Below are positions 7,119 to 13,704 of a stretch of 13,704 nt of DNA, piece by piece; positions within the stretch are counted from its first letter, which is position 1; every line of letters begins with the position of its first letter. The DNA lies in NCBI GenBank assembly GCA_043746815.1, contig JAYTQG010000272.1, positions 1 through 13,704 of the forward strand, written 5' to 3'. The DNA comes from JAYTQG01 sp043746815 (lineage in GTDB: Bacteria > Actinomycetota > Thermoleophilia > Miltoncostaeales > Miltoncostaeaceae). The position numbers were made by a program, and so were the translations under genes. A model generated the notes under the pieces. That model worked only from the letters and a program-made list of their open reading frames with translations. It did no database searches and was not told the origin of the DNA.

Positions 7119-8401
7119 GAGCGGTTCTCCGAACTGATTCGGATGGTCGCAGAACGTGCGTGCTCGGGGAACCCCTCCGCCCGGGCGAGCACATCAAGGT
7201 GTGGGGCCAGCGCGTCAACGGCCTCCTGCGGCAGGTCCACAATTCCCATCCGCCGCATGAAGGTGGCCGGGCCAACGGCGGACGAGAAGCGCGCCGCGCC
7301 ACCGGTCGGAAGAATGTGGTTGGAGCCCGCGAGATAGTCGCCAAACGCGGTCCCACCATTGCGACCCACAAACACGCAGCCGGAGCGCGTGATTTGCCGC
7401 GCCGCAGCATCCGCATCCTCTCGGCGCAGGTTGATTTGAAGGTGCTCCGGCGCGAACGCCTCGGCGAGTTCAACAAGAAGTGGAGTGCTCATCACATCCA
7501 CAAGAGTAATCGCACCTGGCGTTGTGCGCGATCGAAGCAGCGCGGCGACGTGATCGGTGAGACTCGGATCCGTGCTCGCGAGGACGGAAATGCTGTCCGG
7601 GCCGTGCTCGGCCTGGGCCATCAGGTCAGCTGCGACGAGCTCAGGGGACGCATCCGCGTCGGCCAAAATGAGTACTTCGCTCGGACCCGCGAGACTGTCG
7701 ATTCCGACCAACCCCTGCACTTGGCGCTTTGCCTCTTGCACCCAGGCGCTCCCGGGCCCGGCGATCACCGCAACCGGTGCGATGGTCGCGGTGCCGTACG
7801 CCAGGGCGCCAATTGCCGCCGCTCCTCCGACCGCATACACCTCATCAATCCCAAGAATCGCGGCCGTCGCCCGGATAACCTCCACCACGGCGTTATCCGC
7901 CCCCGGCGGACTGACCACGGCAATTCGTCCCACGCCAGCCACCTGCGCGGGTACGCATGCCATCAGGAGGCTGGACGGATACGCCGCCCGGCCACCGGGC
8001 ACGTAGCAACCGACGGCGTCCACCGGGAGTGCACGAATCGTGATTCGCTGCCCATACTCCAGCACGAGCTCACGATCCTGCGGCCGGACCGCCTCACTGA
8101 CCGTACGAATTTGGGCGGCCGCCGTCTCAATCGCGCGGCGAAGCTCTGGCGCCGTCGCGTTCAGCGCGTTCTCCAGCGATGCCTTCTTGGCCCGTAGGCG
8201 ATCATGCGAGAACGACGGGGCACCGAACCGGCGAGACTCCTCGACAAGCGAGTCGTCTCCGCGGGAACGCACCGCGTCAAGGATCGCCTCGACGTCCCCG
8301 CGTAGCGCCGGACCAACACCCTGGGGGCGCAGCGAGTGGACAACCGCTGCCGTCCCGCCAGCGCGAAGGCGTACCCGGCGCACTGCCAAGCCGTCGCTCA
8401 T
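7115..8401 (-). CDS. hisD: Histidinol dehydrogenase
   Basis: 428 aa, full length. It catalyses the last two NAD-dependent oxidations, histidinol to histidinal to histidine. Expected zinc ligands are present: Gln263 and His266 in MAQAEHGPDS, Asp355 in FGDYLAGSNHILPTGG, and His414 near the C-terminus in GFPEHARSA. The catalytic Glu319-His320 pair is in FAPEHLQ. YVPGGRAAYPSSLLM at 133-147, AGPGSAWVQEAKRQ at 214-227 and IDSLAGPSEVLI at 234-245 are family signatures. The ATG at 8401 overlaps the hisG stop by four bases. In many operons hisC follows hisD, but here hisB follows directly. Confidence 0.97.
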   Translation of the reverse strand: MSDGLAVRRVRLRAGGTAAVVHSLRPQGVGPALRGDVEAILDAVRSRGDDSLVEESRRFGAPSFSHDRLRAKKASLENALNATAPELRRAIETAAAQIRTVSEAVRPQDRELVLEYGQRITIRALPVDAVGCYVPGGRAAYPSSLLMACVPAQVAGVGRIAVVSPPGADNAVVEVIRATAAILGIDEVYAVGGAAAIGALAYGTATIAPVAVIAGPGSAWVQEAKRQVQGLVGIDSLAGPSEVLILADADASPELVAADLMAQAEHGPDSISVLASTDPSLTDHVAALLRSRTTPGAITLVDVMSTPLLVELAEAFAPEHLQINLRREDADAAARQITRSGCVFVGRNGGTAFGDYLAGSNHILPTGGAARFSSAVGPATFMRRMGIVDLPQEAVDALAPHLDVLARAEGFPEHARSATIRISSENRS

Positions 8402-9039
8402 GGGGCGCTCACCGAGGACCGCGCGACGAGGGCGTCGATGGCGTCGGCGTGCAGCTTGTGACTGACCCGGTTTGCGATGAGGCGGGCGGATGACCCGAAG
8501 ATGTGTTCGCGTTCGACGAGACCGTTCTCAAGGAGCGTCCGTCCTGTCGCAACCAAGTCCACGATGCCGTCGGCGAGGCCGACAAGTGGCGCCAGCTCGA
8601 CCGAGCCATTGACCTTAACGATGTCGGCCGGACGGCCCGTGGCCAAGAAGTACCGGGCGGCAACGGCGGTGTACTTGGTGGCAACGCGCACGGCTCCACG
8701 ATGCGAAATCGCCGCAGCGGTGGGGTCGATCCCGTCGACAGTTGCGTAGATCATCCGGCAGGCACCGAAGCCGAGGTCAACAAGCTCGTAGACGTCCGGC
8801 TGGCGCTCGCGCAGCACGTCCTTGCCGACGATCCCGATGTCCGCCGCGCCTGCTTCAACGTATGTCGGAACGTCGCTTGGACGGGTTGTGATGAACAGCG
8901 TCCCGTCGTCGCCGGTGACAACGAGCTTGCGACCAACATCGCTAAGACAGGAAACATCCACCCCAGCCGCCGTCAGGCATTCGAGGCTGTCACGAAGGAG
9001 CGCTCCAAGGGGAACACAAATGCGCAGCGGCCGACTCAT
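8398..9039 (-). CDS. hisG: ATP phosphoribosyltransferase, short-form catalytic subunit HisG
   Basis: 213 aa, the short form that lacks the C-terminal regulatory domain of long HisG (about 290-300 aa) and needs HisZ. It joins ATP and PRPP in the committed step of histidine synthesis. Signatures are RPSDVPTYVEAGAADIGIVG at 53-72, GSVELAPLVGLADG at 145-158, and the PRPP-binding segment IVDLVATGRTL at 159-169. One oddity: the N-terminal substrate loop, usually PKGRL (or NKGAL in actinobacterial long forms), reads PLGAL at 10-14. The conserved Lys and Arg are therefore missing. The rest is intact, so I still call it functional. The ATG overlaps the hisZ stop (ATGA), which helps match the amounts of the two subunits. 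Confidence 0.95.
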   Translation of the reverse strand: MSRPLRICVPLGALLRDSLECLTAAGVDVSCLSDVGRKLVVTGDDGTLFITTRPSDVPTYVEAGAADIGIVGKDVLRERQPDVYELVDLGFGACRMIYATVDGIDPTAAAISHRGAVRVATKYTAVAARYFLATGRPADIVKVNGSVELAPLVGLADGIVDLVATGRTLLENGLVEREHIFGSSARLIANRVSHKLHADAIDALVARSSVSAP

Positions 9040-10295
9040 GCGCGGGCCTTCGCCAGTGCGGACATCAGGTCGGATGCGGAGTGCCGCGTACCGGAGTCGC
9101 GGTCAAGGAGCTCGATCCCGGCTGGTGTAGGCGTCGCGACGAAGCGCCACCCATCCTCGGCCGCGAGCTGTTCCGCGTCTGATGCTGCTCCGATGACTGG
9201 CGTTCCCGTCGCGCGGATCGTCGTCGCGAGCGCGAGTTCCGTGTCGAGACCGCCGCACAGCACCACGCCGAACCGCAGCGGCGTGTCCGCTCCCCTCCGG
9301 GCCGCGATTGCCCGATGCAGTGGACCGAGCGCGATCGCAACACCGACGGCAGTGCGGGCCCGGCCGAAACGTTCACCGAGACCGTCGTAGCGTCCACCCA
9401 CGGCGAGCGGCATGGACTCTCCCTCGACGTACGCCTCGAACACCGCACCCGAGTAGTACGACCAGTCGCGAAGCACCCCGAAGTCGAGGTTGAGGGCCGT
9501 CCGCACGCCGTGGGCCTCGGCCAGCGCGAACGCGCGTTCCAGCCAATCGCACGAGCCAGAAGCGTTCGGCGCAACCTCACGAATGCGGTCCAGTACCTCC
9601 GTCCCCCCGCGAAGGGACGGCAGCTCGGCCAGCAGCGTTGATGCCGCGAGCGGGAGGTCAAGCCCTGACACCGCTCGGCGCCAGGCCACGAGGTTGCGTC
9701 CGGCAAGCGCGGCGGCGAGTACGCGCCGTGCATCCATTGGGACCTCGAGAGCCTCAAGCACCTCTCGACAGAGCTCGACGTCGCCGATCGACACGCGAAC
9801 GTCATCCAGCCCTGCACGTCGAAGCGCGTGGACAAGCACCGCGACGACCTCGGCATCCGCCTCTGGTCCGGATGCTCCCACCAATTCGAAGCCCGCCTGG
9901 CGTTCCTCAACCGGCTCGGGGCGTCCGACTGGAGATGGACGGAATCGGCGCCCGGTGTAGCGAACGCGAATCGGGCCAGGGTGCGCGGCAAGGCGCGTGG
10001 CGACCAATCGGGCGACTGGAATGGTGAGGTCCGGCCTGAGGACCATGACCCGACCATGGTCGTCGAACAGACGAAAGCTCCGGCCGAGACCTCCCTCTTC
10101 CGCGCGGTCCATCACCTCGGCCAGTTCCAGAACCGGCGTGATGACTTCCCGGTAGCCAAAGCTGTCCATCGTGGCGCGAAGGTCGGCCTCGACGCCGCGG
10201 AGGGCGTCCGCTTCGGCGGGGAGGACGTCGCGTGCACCAGCGGGGAGCATTACGGCGGGGGCGTCAAGCTCGAGGTCGAGATCAGCCTCAGACAC
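9036..10295 (-). CDS. hisZ: ATP phosphoribosyltransferase regulatory subunit HisZ
   Basis: 419 aa from the GTG at 10295, or 404 aa from the ATG at 10250. HisZ is a class-II aminoacyl-tRNA-synthetase paralogue that activates short HisG and senses histidine. HisRS-like pieces are visible (numbering from the GTG): LPAGARDVLP at 17-26, RPDLTIPVA at 87-95, EERQAGFELVG at 130-140, a degenerate YYSG segment at 278-281 and GGRYDGLGERFG at 300-311. The position next to short hisG and the degraded HisRS motifs favour HisZ over a true HisS. The GTG gives an 8-bp overlap with the murA stop and fits the coupled operon. The ATG gives the textbook N-terminus. Neither has a strong Shine-Dalgarno, so the start is uncertain by 45 bases. 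Confidence 0.9.
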   Translation of the reverse strand: MSEADLDLELDAPAVMLPAGARDVLPAEADALRGVEADLRATMDSFGYREVITPVLELAEVMDRAEEGGLGRSFRLFDDHGRVMVLRPDLTIPVARLVATRLAAHPGPIRVRYTGRRFRPSPVGRPEPVEERQAGFELVGASGPEADAEVVAVLVHALRRAGLDDVRVSIGDVELCREVLEALEVPMDARRVLAAALAGRNLVAWRRAVSGLDLPLAASTLLAELPSLRGGTEVLDRIREVAPNASGSCDWLERAFALAEAHGVRTALNLDFGVLRDWSYYSGAVFEAYVEGESMPLAVGGRYDGLGERFGRARTAVGVAIALGPLHRAIAARRGADTPLRFGVVLCGGLDTELALATTIRATGTPVIGAASDAEQLAAEDGWRFVATPTPAGIELLDRDSGTRHSASDLMSALAKARA

Positions 10296-11571
10296 TGACG
10301 CGCTCGATCTTGGCTCCGATCGCCCGCAACCGTTCGTCAATCCGTTCGTAGCCACGGTCAACCTGGCGAATATTGCCAATGGTGCTAACGCCCTTCGCCG
10401 CAAGGGCGGCGATCAGCATCGCCATTCCAGCGCGAATGTCGGGACTCTCAAGGCGCGATGCGTAGAGCTGGCTGCGTCCGGACACGACGACGCGGTGTGG
10501 GTCACAGAGAATGATGCGAGCCCCCATTGCGACGAGTTTGTCGACGAAAAAGAGGCGGTTCTCGAACATCTTTTCGAAGATCATCACCTCGCCGTTGACC
10601 TGCGTTGCCACGGCAGTGGCGATGCTCGTGAGATCCGCCGGAAACGCTGGCCAGACGCCATCATCGATCTTTGGAATCGCGCCACCCTCGTCACTGACGA
10701 CGCGCAGTTCTTGATCCGGTCCGACGTGGAGTTTGTCGCCGTCGACATCAACGCGGATGCCGAGACGTTCGAAGGTGAGGTTGATCATGCGCAGGTCAGC
10801 TGCCCGTACTGGAGCGATCGTCAGATCCGAGCCGGTCACCGCAGCAAGCCCGATGAACGACGCGACTTCGATGTGATCGGGCCCGATGCGAAACCGAGCA
10901 CCGTGGAGCCGGTCGACGCCGTCGATAATCAGGCGGTTCGTCCCGACGCCATCGATTTTGGCGCCCAGAGTGATGAGGAACTCGGCCATATCCTGGACGT
11001 GCGGTTCGCAGGCAGCGTTCAGGATCGTCGTCCGCCCCGTAGCGAGAACAGCGGCGGCGAGCGCATTCTCCGTGGCCGTAACCGACGCTTCATCGAGGAA
11101 AATCTCGGTGCCGATCATCCCGTTGTGGTGCAACCGGTAGTCGCGACCCGTCTCGACGGTCACGCCCAGGGCACGGAAGGCGTGGAGGTGGGTGTCGATC
11201 CGGCGCCTGCCAATGAAATCCCCACCCGGGGCGGGAAGCTCTGCAACCCCGCATCGTGCGAGAAGCGGACCAGTCAGGAGCACAGAGGCCCGAATACGAC
11301 TCGCAATTTCAGGGTCAACGCGCGGCCGGCGCACGTCCGCGGCGGTCAGCGAAATGGTGTGCGGGTCCTCATGGCGGATGGTGACGCCAAGTGAGTCCAG
11401 TAGCTCGAGCATGCTCCGAACATCCAGAATGGCGGGCACGTTTTCGAGCACGACCTCCTCTTCGGTGAGCAGGCATGCGGCAAGTATGGGGAGGGCCGCG
11501 TTCTTGTTGCCAGCAGGAACAATCGTCCCAGACAACGCGTGCCCGCCCTCGATCCTCAGGACGTCGCTCAC
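10288..11571 (-). CDS. murA: UDP-N-acetylglucosamine 1-carboxyvinyltransferase MurA, Asp-type
   Basis: 427 aa from the GTG at 11571; a TTG at 11589 would add six residues. MurA transfers enolpyruvate from PEP to UDP-GlcNAc, the first committed step of peptidoglycan synthesis in the cytoplasm. Visible catalytic features: Lys23-Asn24 in AGNKNAALP, Arg94 in IRASVLLTGP, Asp313 in FPADLTS, Arg339, Arg380 in SPDIRAGMA and Arg406 in VDRGYERID. The active-site loop reads PGGDFIGRRR, so Asp118 replaces the usual Cys115. This substitution is known from mycobacterial and chlamydial MurA and gives intrinsic fosfomycin resistance. I prefer the GTG because it begins just before the conserved IEGG motif. 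Neither start has a clear Shine-Dalgarno. It heads the his gene run. Confidence 0.95.
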   Translation of the reverse strand: MSDVLRIEGGHALSGTIVPAGNKNAALPILAACLLTEEEVVLENVPAILDVRSMLELLDSLGVTIRHEDPHTISLTAADVRRPRVDPEIASRIRASVLLTGPLLARCGVAELPAPGGDFIGRRRIDTHLHAFRALGVTVETGRDYRLHHNGMIGTEIFLDEASVTATENALAAAVLATGRTTILNAACEPHVQDMAEFLITLGAKIDGVGTNRLIIDGVDRLHGARFRIGPDHIEVASFIGLAAVTGSDLTIAPVRAADLRMINLTFERLGIRVDVDGDKLHVGPDQELRVVSDEGGAIPKIDDGVWPAFPADLTSIATAVATQVNGEVMIFEKMFENRLFFVDKLVAMGARIILCDPHRVVVSGRSQLYASRLESPDIRAGMAMLIAALAAKGVSTIGNIRQVDRGYERIDERLRAIGAKIERVSV

Positions 11572-11580
11572 TGCGCGTGA

Positions 11581-11660
11581 CGCTATCAAGCTGGAACGCC
11601 CAGTGCGGGCACCCCAGGTCCTCTATCAAGCTGGAACGCCCAGTGCGGGCACCCCAGGTC
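11581..11660 (-). repeat. Two tandem 40-bp repeats with RNA hairpins upstream of murA
   Basis: The units 11581-11620 and 11621-11660 differ at one base (CG versus CT at position 2), and six bases of a third unit follow at 11661-11666. Read in the murA direction, each unit has arms CTGGGGTGCCC and GGGCGTTCCAG around a 5-base loop GCACT. This gives 11 RNA pairs, three of them G-U. On the opposite strand those three become mismatches, so the structure is favoured only in murA-sense RNA. No U-run follows, so these are not ordinary intrinsic terminators. The block fills most of the gap between the FAD-oxidoreductase stop and murA and even reaches the alternative TTG start of murA. A leader or processing role is inference. 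Confidence 0.85.
11586..11612 (-). other. Possible 8-codon upstream mini-ORF overlapping the alternative murA start
   Basis: In the murA-proximal repeat a GTG at 11612 opens an 8-residue frame (MPALGVPA) ending in TGA at 11588-11586. An AGAGGA sequence lies about six bases before the GTG. The stop overlaps the TTG at 11589 as TTGA, the same stop/start geometry as the rest of the operon. The distal copy has the same frame but with CGGA instead of AGAGGA. It is short enough to arise by chance, and nothing shows it is translated. Confidence 0.2.
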
Positions 11661-11662
11661 CG

Positions 11663-12958
11663 CTATCCGCGGCCGATCAGAATCCTCGCGGCGGTCTGTC
11701 CGCTCGCGACCGCGCCCTCCAGCGACGGATGCGTTGTCACGTCTCCAGCAAGGAGGAGGTTTGCAATCGCGGTCCGGGGACCGGGGAGCTGCCTGCGTAC
11801 CCCGGGCAGTACGCGGTACTGGGCGTGCGGATGATCCACAACTTCGATCAACTCCGCGTCACGGGACCACGAAAATCCCGGTGACCACTCCCCGACAAGG
11901 TCCCCCACCGCACGACCGAGGGCCGCATCATCCGGCCGTGCCGAGAGCCCCGTCGTGATGCTGGTCGCAAGGACCACATCCGAACTCCCCTGACGGGTGA
12001 TGTTGCTGGTCTGACACATCAGGTCGATGTGCACATCGACCGCCACCGGTGCGCTGTTGAGGACCACTGCACGCCCATCGAAGAGCGGCCGGGCCAGGCG
12101 ATAGGCGAGTGAAACCATGCTGGCTGACTCGGTGGGGATCCGGCTGGCGCTCGCCGGGTCCAGCGGCTTGAGGAGCCGCCCTGCCGCCTCAGCGCTGACG
12201 GCCAACACGACCCCGTCGGCACGCTGCACTTCCCCGCTCTCCAGCCGAACACCCTCGACGCGACCGCCCTCCTCGGACATCTCGAACCCGGCCATTGGAG
12301 CATCCAGCCGAATTGTCGCCCCGTCGCGCACGAGGGCCGATGCCAGCCACTGACTGATCTGCCCGAGACCATCGGTCGGAAGCAGCGCCGGACCACGCAA
12401 CATCACCGCCATGAGGTACCGCAAATACCCCGCATCCGCCGCAAGATCCCGATCGAGGAAGATCCCGGCGAACAATGGCCGCAGCACCTCCTCCACCGCC
12501 CGGTCGGAGACACCACGTGACCGAAGATAGGCGTCGGTCGTGACGCCCTCCTCTTGGCCAGCCAAGTGCCGCTCTGGGGACCCCACGGCGACCTCTGCCA
12601 GCAGCCTCCCAAGGCGTGCCGCGTCCCCCACAGACAGCCCGCCGCGCTTCGGCGGAACACCGCCGAGGGTACGAATCGAAGCCCCTGACCGAAACTCCGC
12701 ACCCCAAAACAATTCGCGGAGGTCGCTCCGCGGGATTCCGGCCCGGGCCGCCAAGCGACTCACGCGCCCGTACCCCCGAAACATCACCTGAAACCCGCGA
12801 TCCACCGCGACCCCGTCGCGCAGTTCGCTTCGGGCACGACCGCCCACGGAGGAACCGCCCTCCAACACGACGACCGCACGGCCAGCGTCTCGGAGCGCGC
12901 GGGCGCACGCTAGCCCCGACAACCCACCTCCGACGACCACCACTGGCGCTTCTTCCAC
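11663..12958 (-). CDS. FAD-dependent amine-oxidase / carotenoid-desaturase-fold oxidoreductase
   Basis: 431 aa. The N-terminus has a dinucleotide-binding fold: VVVVGGGLSGLACA at 6-19, an acidic strand end (Glu33) and GGRARSE at 39-45. The C-terminus has the matching FAD segment NLLLAGDVTTHPSLEGAVAS. This layout is shared by flavin amine oxidases, protoporphyrinogen oxidases and CrtI-type desaturases; the DRGFQVMFRGY stretch near 53-63 is seen in poorly characterised bacterial members. The substrate is unknown. I chose the GTG at 12958 because GGAGG at 12969-12965 lies six bases before it; the GTG at 12964 touches the GGAGG and is unlikely. There is no signal peptide, so it is cytosolic or peripherally membrane-bound. 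It lies 90 bases downstream of 5S rRNA and upstream of murA in the same direction. Confidence 0.85.
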   Translation of the reverse strand: MEEAPVVVVGGGLSGLACARALRDAGRAVVVLEGGSSVGGRARSELRDGVAVDRGFQVMFRGYGRVSRLAARAGIPRSDLRELFWGAEFRSGASIRTLGGVPPKRGGLSVGDAARLGRLLAEVAVGSPERHLAGQEEGVTTDAYLRSRGVSDRAVEEVLRPLFAGIFLDRDLAADAGYLRYLMAVMLRGPALLPTDGLGQISQWLASALVRDGATIRLDAPMAGFEMSEEGGRVEGVRLESGEVQRADGVVLAVSAEAAGRLLKPLDPASASRIPTESASMVSLAYRLARPLFDGRAVVLNSAPVAVDVHIDLMCQTSNITRQGSSDVVLATSITTGLSARPDDAALGRAVGDLVGEWSPGFSWSRDAELIEVVDHPHAQYRVLPGVRRQLPGPRTAIANLLLAGDVTTHPSLEGAVASGQTAARILIGRG

Positions 12959-12964
12959 TGCCAC

Positions 12965-12969
12965 CCTCC
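12965..12969 (-). promoter_or_regulatory. Shine-Dalgarno GGAGG fixing the start of the FAD oxidoreductase
   Basis: A perfect GGAGG on the minus strand abuts one GTG (12964) and lies six bases before a second GTG (12958). Only the second has usable spacing. Confidence 0.65.
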
Positions 12970-13015
12970 GAATCTACCAGCCACTCGCCGCCAACTCGCA
13001 CGTTAACGAACACGA

Positions 13016-13033
13016 GGCCGCCCTGAGGCGACC
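13016..13033 (-). terminator. Probable terminator of the rRNA operon
   Basis: Reading leftward after 5S, GGTCGCC (13033-13027), loop TCAG and GGCGGCC (13022-13016) form a 7-bp GC-rich stem with one G-U pair. It is followed by TCGTGTTCGTT, which is only moderately T-rich. It begins about 15 bases past the 5S end, the right place for an rRNA terminator. The weak U-tract means read-through into the downstream oxidoreductase gene is possible. Confidence 0.5.
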
Positions 13034-13048
13034 CCGCATTCAAACTAA

Positions 13049-13166
13049 TCCCGGCAGCGACCTACTCTCCCGCGGGGCTACCCCCGGAGTACCATCGGCG
13101 CAAAGAGGCTTAACTACTCTGTTCGGAATGGGAAGAGGTGTTTCCCTCTCGCTAAAGCCACCGGAA
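13049..13166 (-). rRNA. rrf: 5S ribosomal RNA
   Basis: About 118 bases on the minus strand, the normal 5S length. The conserved core CCCATTCCGAACAGAGTAGT (loop B and helix III region), followed by TAAGCC and then GCGCCGATGGTAC (loop E region), is clear. The ends pair as the terminal helix: TTCCGGTGGC at the 5' end against GCTGCCGGGA at the 3' end, with G-U pairs. It follows 23S by about 75 bases in the same direction. Ends are placed from the terminal helix and may be off by one or two bases. Confidence 0.93.
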
Positions 13167-13182
13167 ACTTGTAGGCGCACGT

Positions 13183-13200
13183 CCCACGCGAACGCGCGGG
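13183..13200 (-). other. Hairpin in the 23S-5S spacer
   Basis: CCCGCGCG and CGCGTGGG form an 8-pair arm (one G-U) with a tiny loop, within the spacer of about 75 bases between 23S and 5S. No tRNA gene fits in this spacer. It may guide processing of the precursor RNA; that is inference. Confidence 0.35.
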
Positions 13201-13240
13201 CGTACCCTCAAGACTGCATAGGGTGAGGTGTGTGAGTATT

Positions 13241-13704
<464 letters not shown>

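Noticed and set aside
7160..8197. 345-codon open frame on the plus strand opposite hisD
   Set aside because: Antisense to hisD with intact catalytic residues. Composition is Arg/His-rich without any family signature.
9036..10295. Histidyl-tRNA synthetase (HisS)
   Set aside because: It resembles HisRS, but the HisRS substrate motifs are degraded, no clear anticodon-binding domain is seen, and it is coupled to short-form hisG, the HisZ arrangement.
10171..11394. 407-codon open frame on the plus strand opposite murA and hisZ
   Set aside because: It is antisense to two confidently recognised genes, has no recognisable domain, and is the usual long antisense frame of GC-rich coding DNA.
11571..11662. 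Histidine T-box or His-codon attenuator upstream of the murA-his genes
   Set aside because: The gap is too short for a T-box, and the mini-ORFs contain no histidine codons. No terminator with a U-run is present.
11581..11666. CRISPR array
   Set aside because: Only two units directly abut with no unique spacers, and no cas genes are present.
12189..13043. 284-codon minus-strand frame beginning near the rRNA terminator
   Set aside because: Out of frame with the FAD oxidoreductase, which has clear FAD motifs and a Shine-Dalgarno. The alternative is Gly/Arg-rich low-complexity translation.
13167..13240. tRNA gene between 23S and 5S
   Set aside because: The spacer is about 75 bases but shows no T-loop GGTTCGA-type motif or cloverleaf; it holds only a GC-rich hairpin.

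Overview
The window is high-GC bacterial chromosome (roughly 64% GC by eye) and is mostly housekeeping sequence. It is gene-dense, with many GTG starts and overlapping stop/start codons. The taxonomic signals are mixed. The rhodanese-SufE pair and the Asp-type MurA resemble Actinobacteria. The short HisG with a HisZ partner and a canonical HisA (not the actinobacterial PriA form) argue against ordinary Streptomyces or Mycobacterium-type genomes. A deep-branching actinobacterium (Thermoleophilia-like) or a high-GC Chloroflexota relative fits best. This placement is inference.

Left part, mainly plus strand (1-4012). A truncated minus-strand gene with a signal peptide runs off the left edge and has a good divergent promoter. 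Then come a zinc alcohol dehydrogenase, a two-domain rhodanese, a SufE-like protein and a VOC/glyoxalase-fold protein. Rhodanese, sufE and VOC overlap at their stop/start codons and look like one operon. The rhodanese-SufE pair suggests sulfane-sulfur transfer from thiosulfate or mercaptopyruvate. After a 170-bp gap with a perfect 16-bp palindrome, an AlkA/HhH-family DNA glycosylase ends the block. Its catalytic Asp position appears to be Glu.

Middle, minus strand (11589 down to 4009). A compact nine-gene run reads murA-hisZ-hisG-hisD-hisB-hisH-hisA-hisF-ridA. Every junction is an overlap: 8 bp for murA/hisZ, then seven 4-bp ATGA or GTGA overlaps. It encodes most of histidine biosynthesis. 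hisE, hisI, hisC and a histidinol-phosphate phosphatase are missing and must lie elsewhere. A peptidoglycan gene heads the run and a RidA imine deaminase closes it. The last stop codon is shared antiparallel with the DNA glycosylase stop. MurA carries Asp where the fosfomycin-reactive Cys normally sits.

Right part, minus strand (13704 down to 11663). The 3' end of a 23S rRNA gene is followed by a 5S rRNA gene and a probable rRNA terminator. A FAD-dependent amine-oxidase/desaturase-fold protein follows, with a Shine-Dalgarno sequence that fixes its start. Between it and murA lie two nearly perfect tandem 40-bp repeats. Each folds as an RNA hairpin only in the murA sense, and each contains an 8-codon mini-ORF. 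This is the least explained element in the window. I see no CRISPR array, transposase, prophage or defence system, and no gene-free stretch longer than 300 bases.
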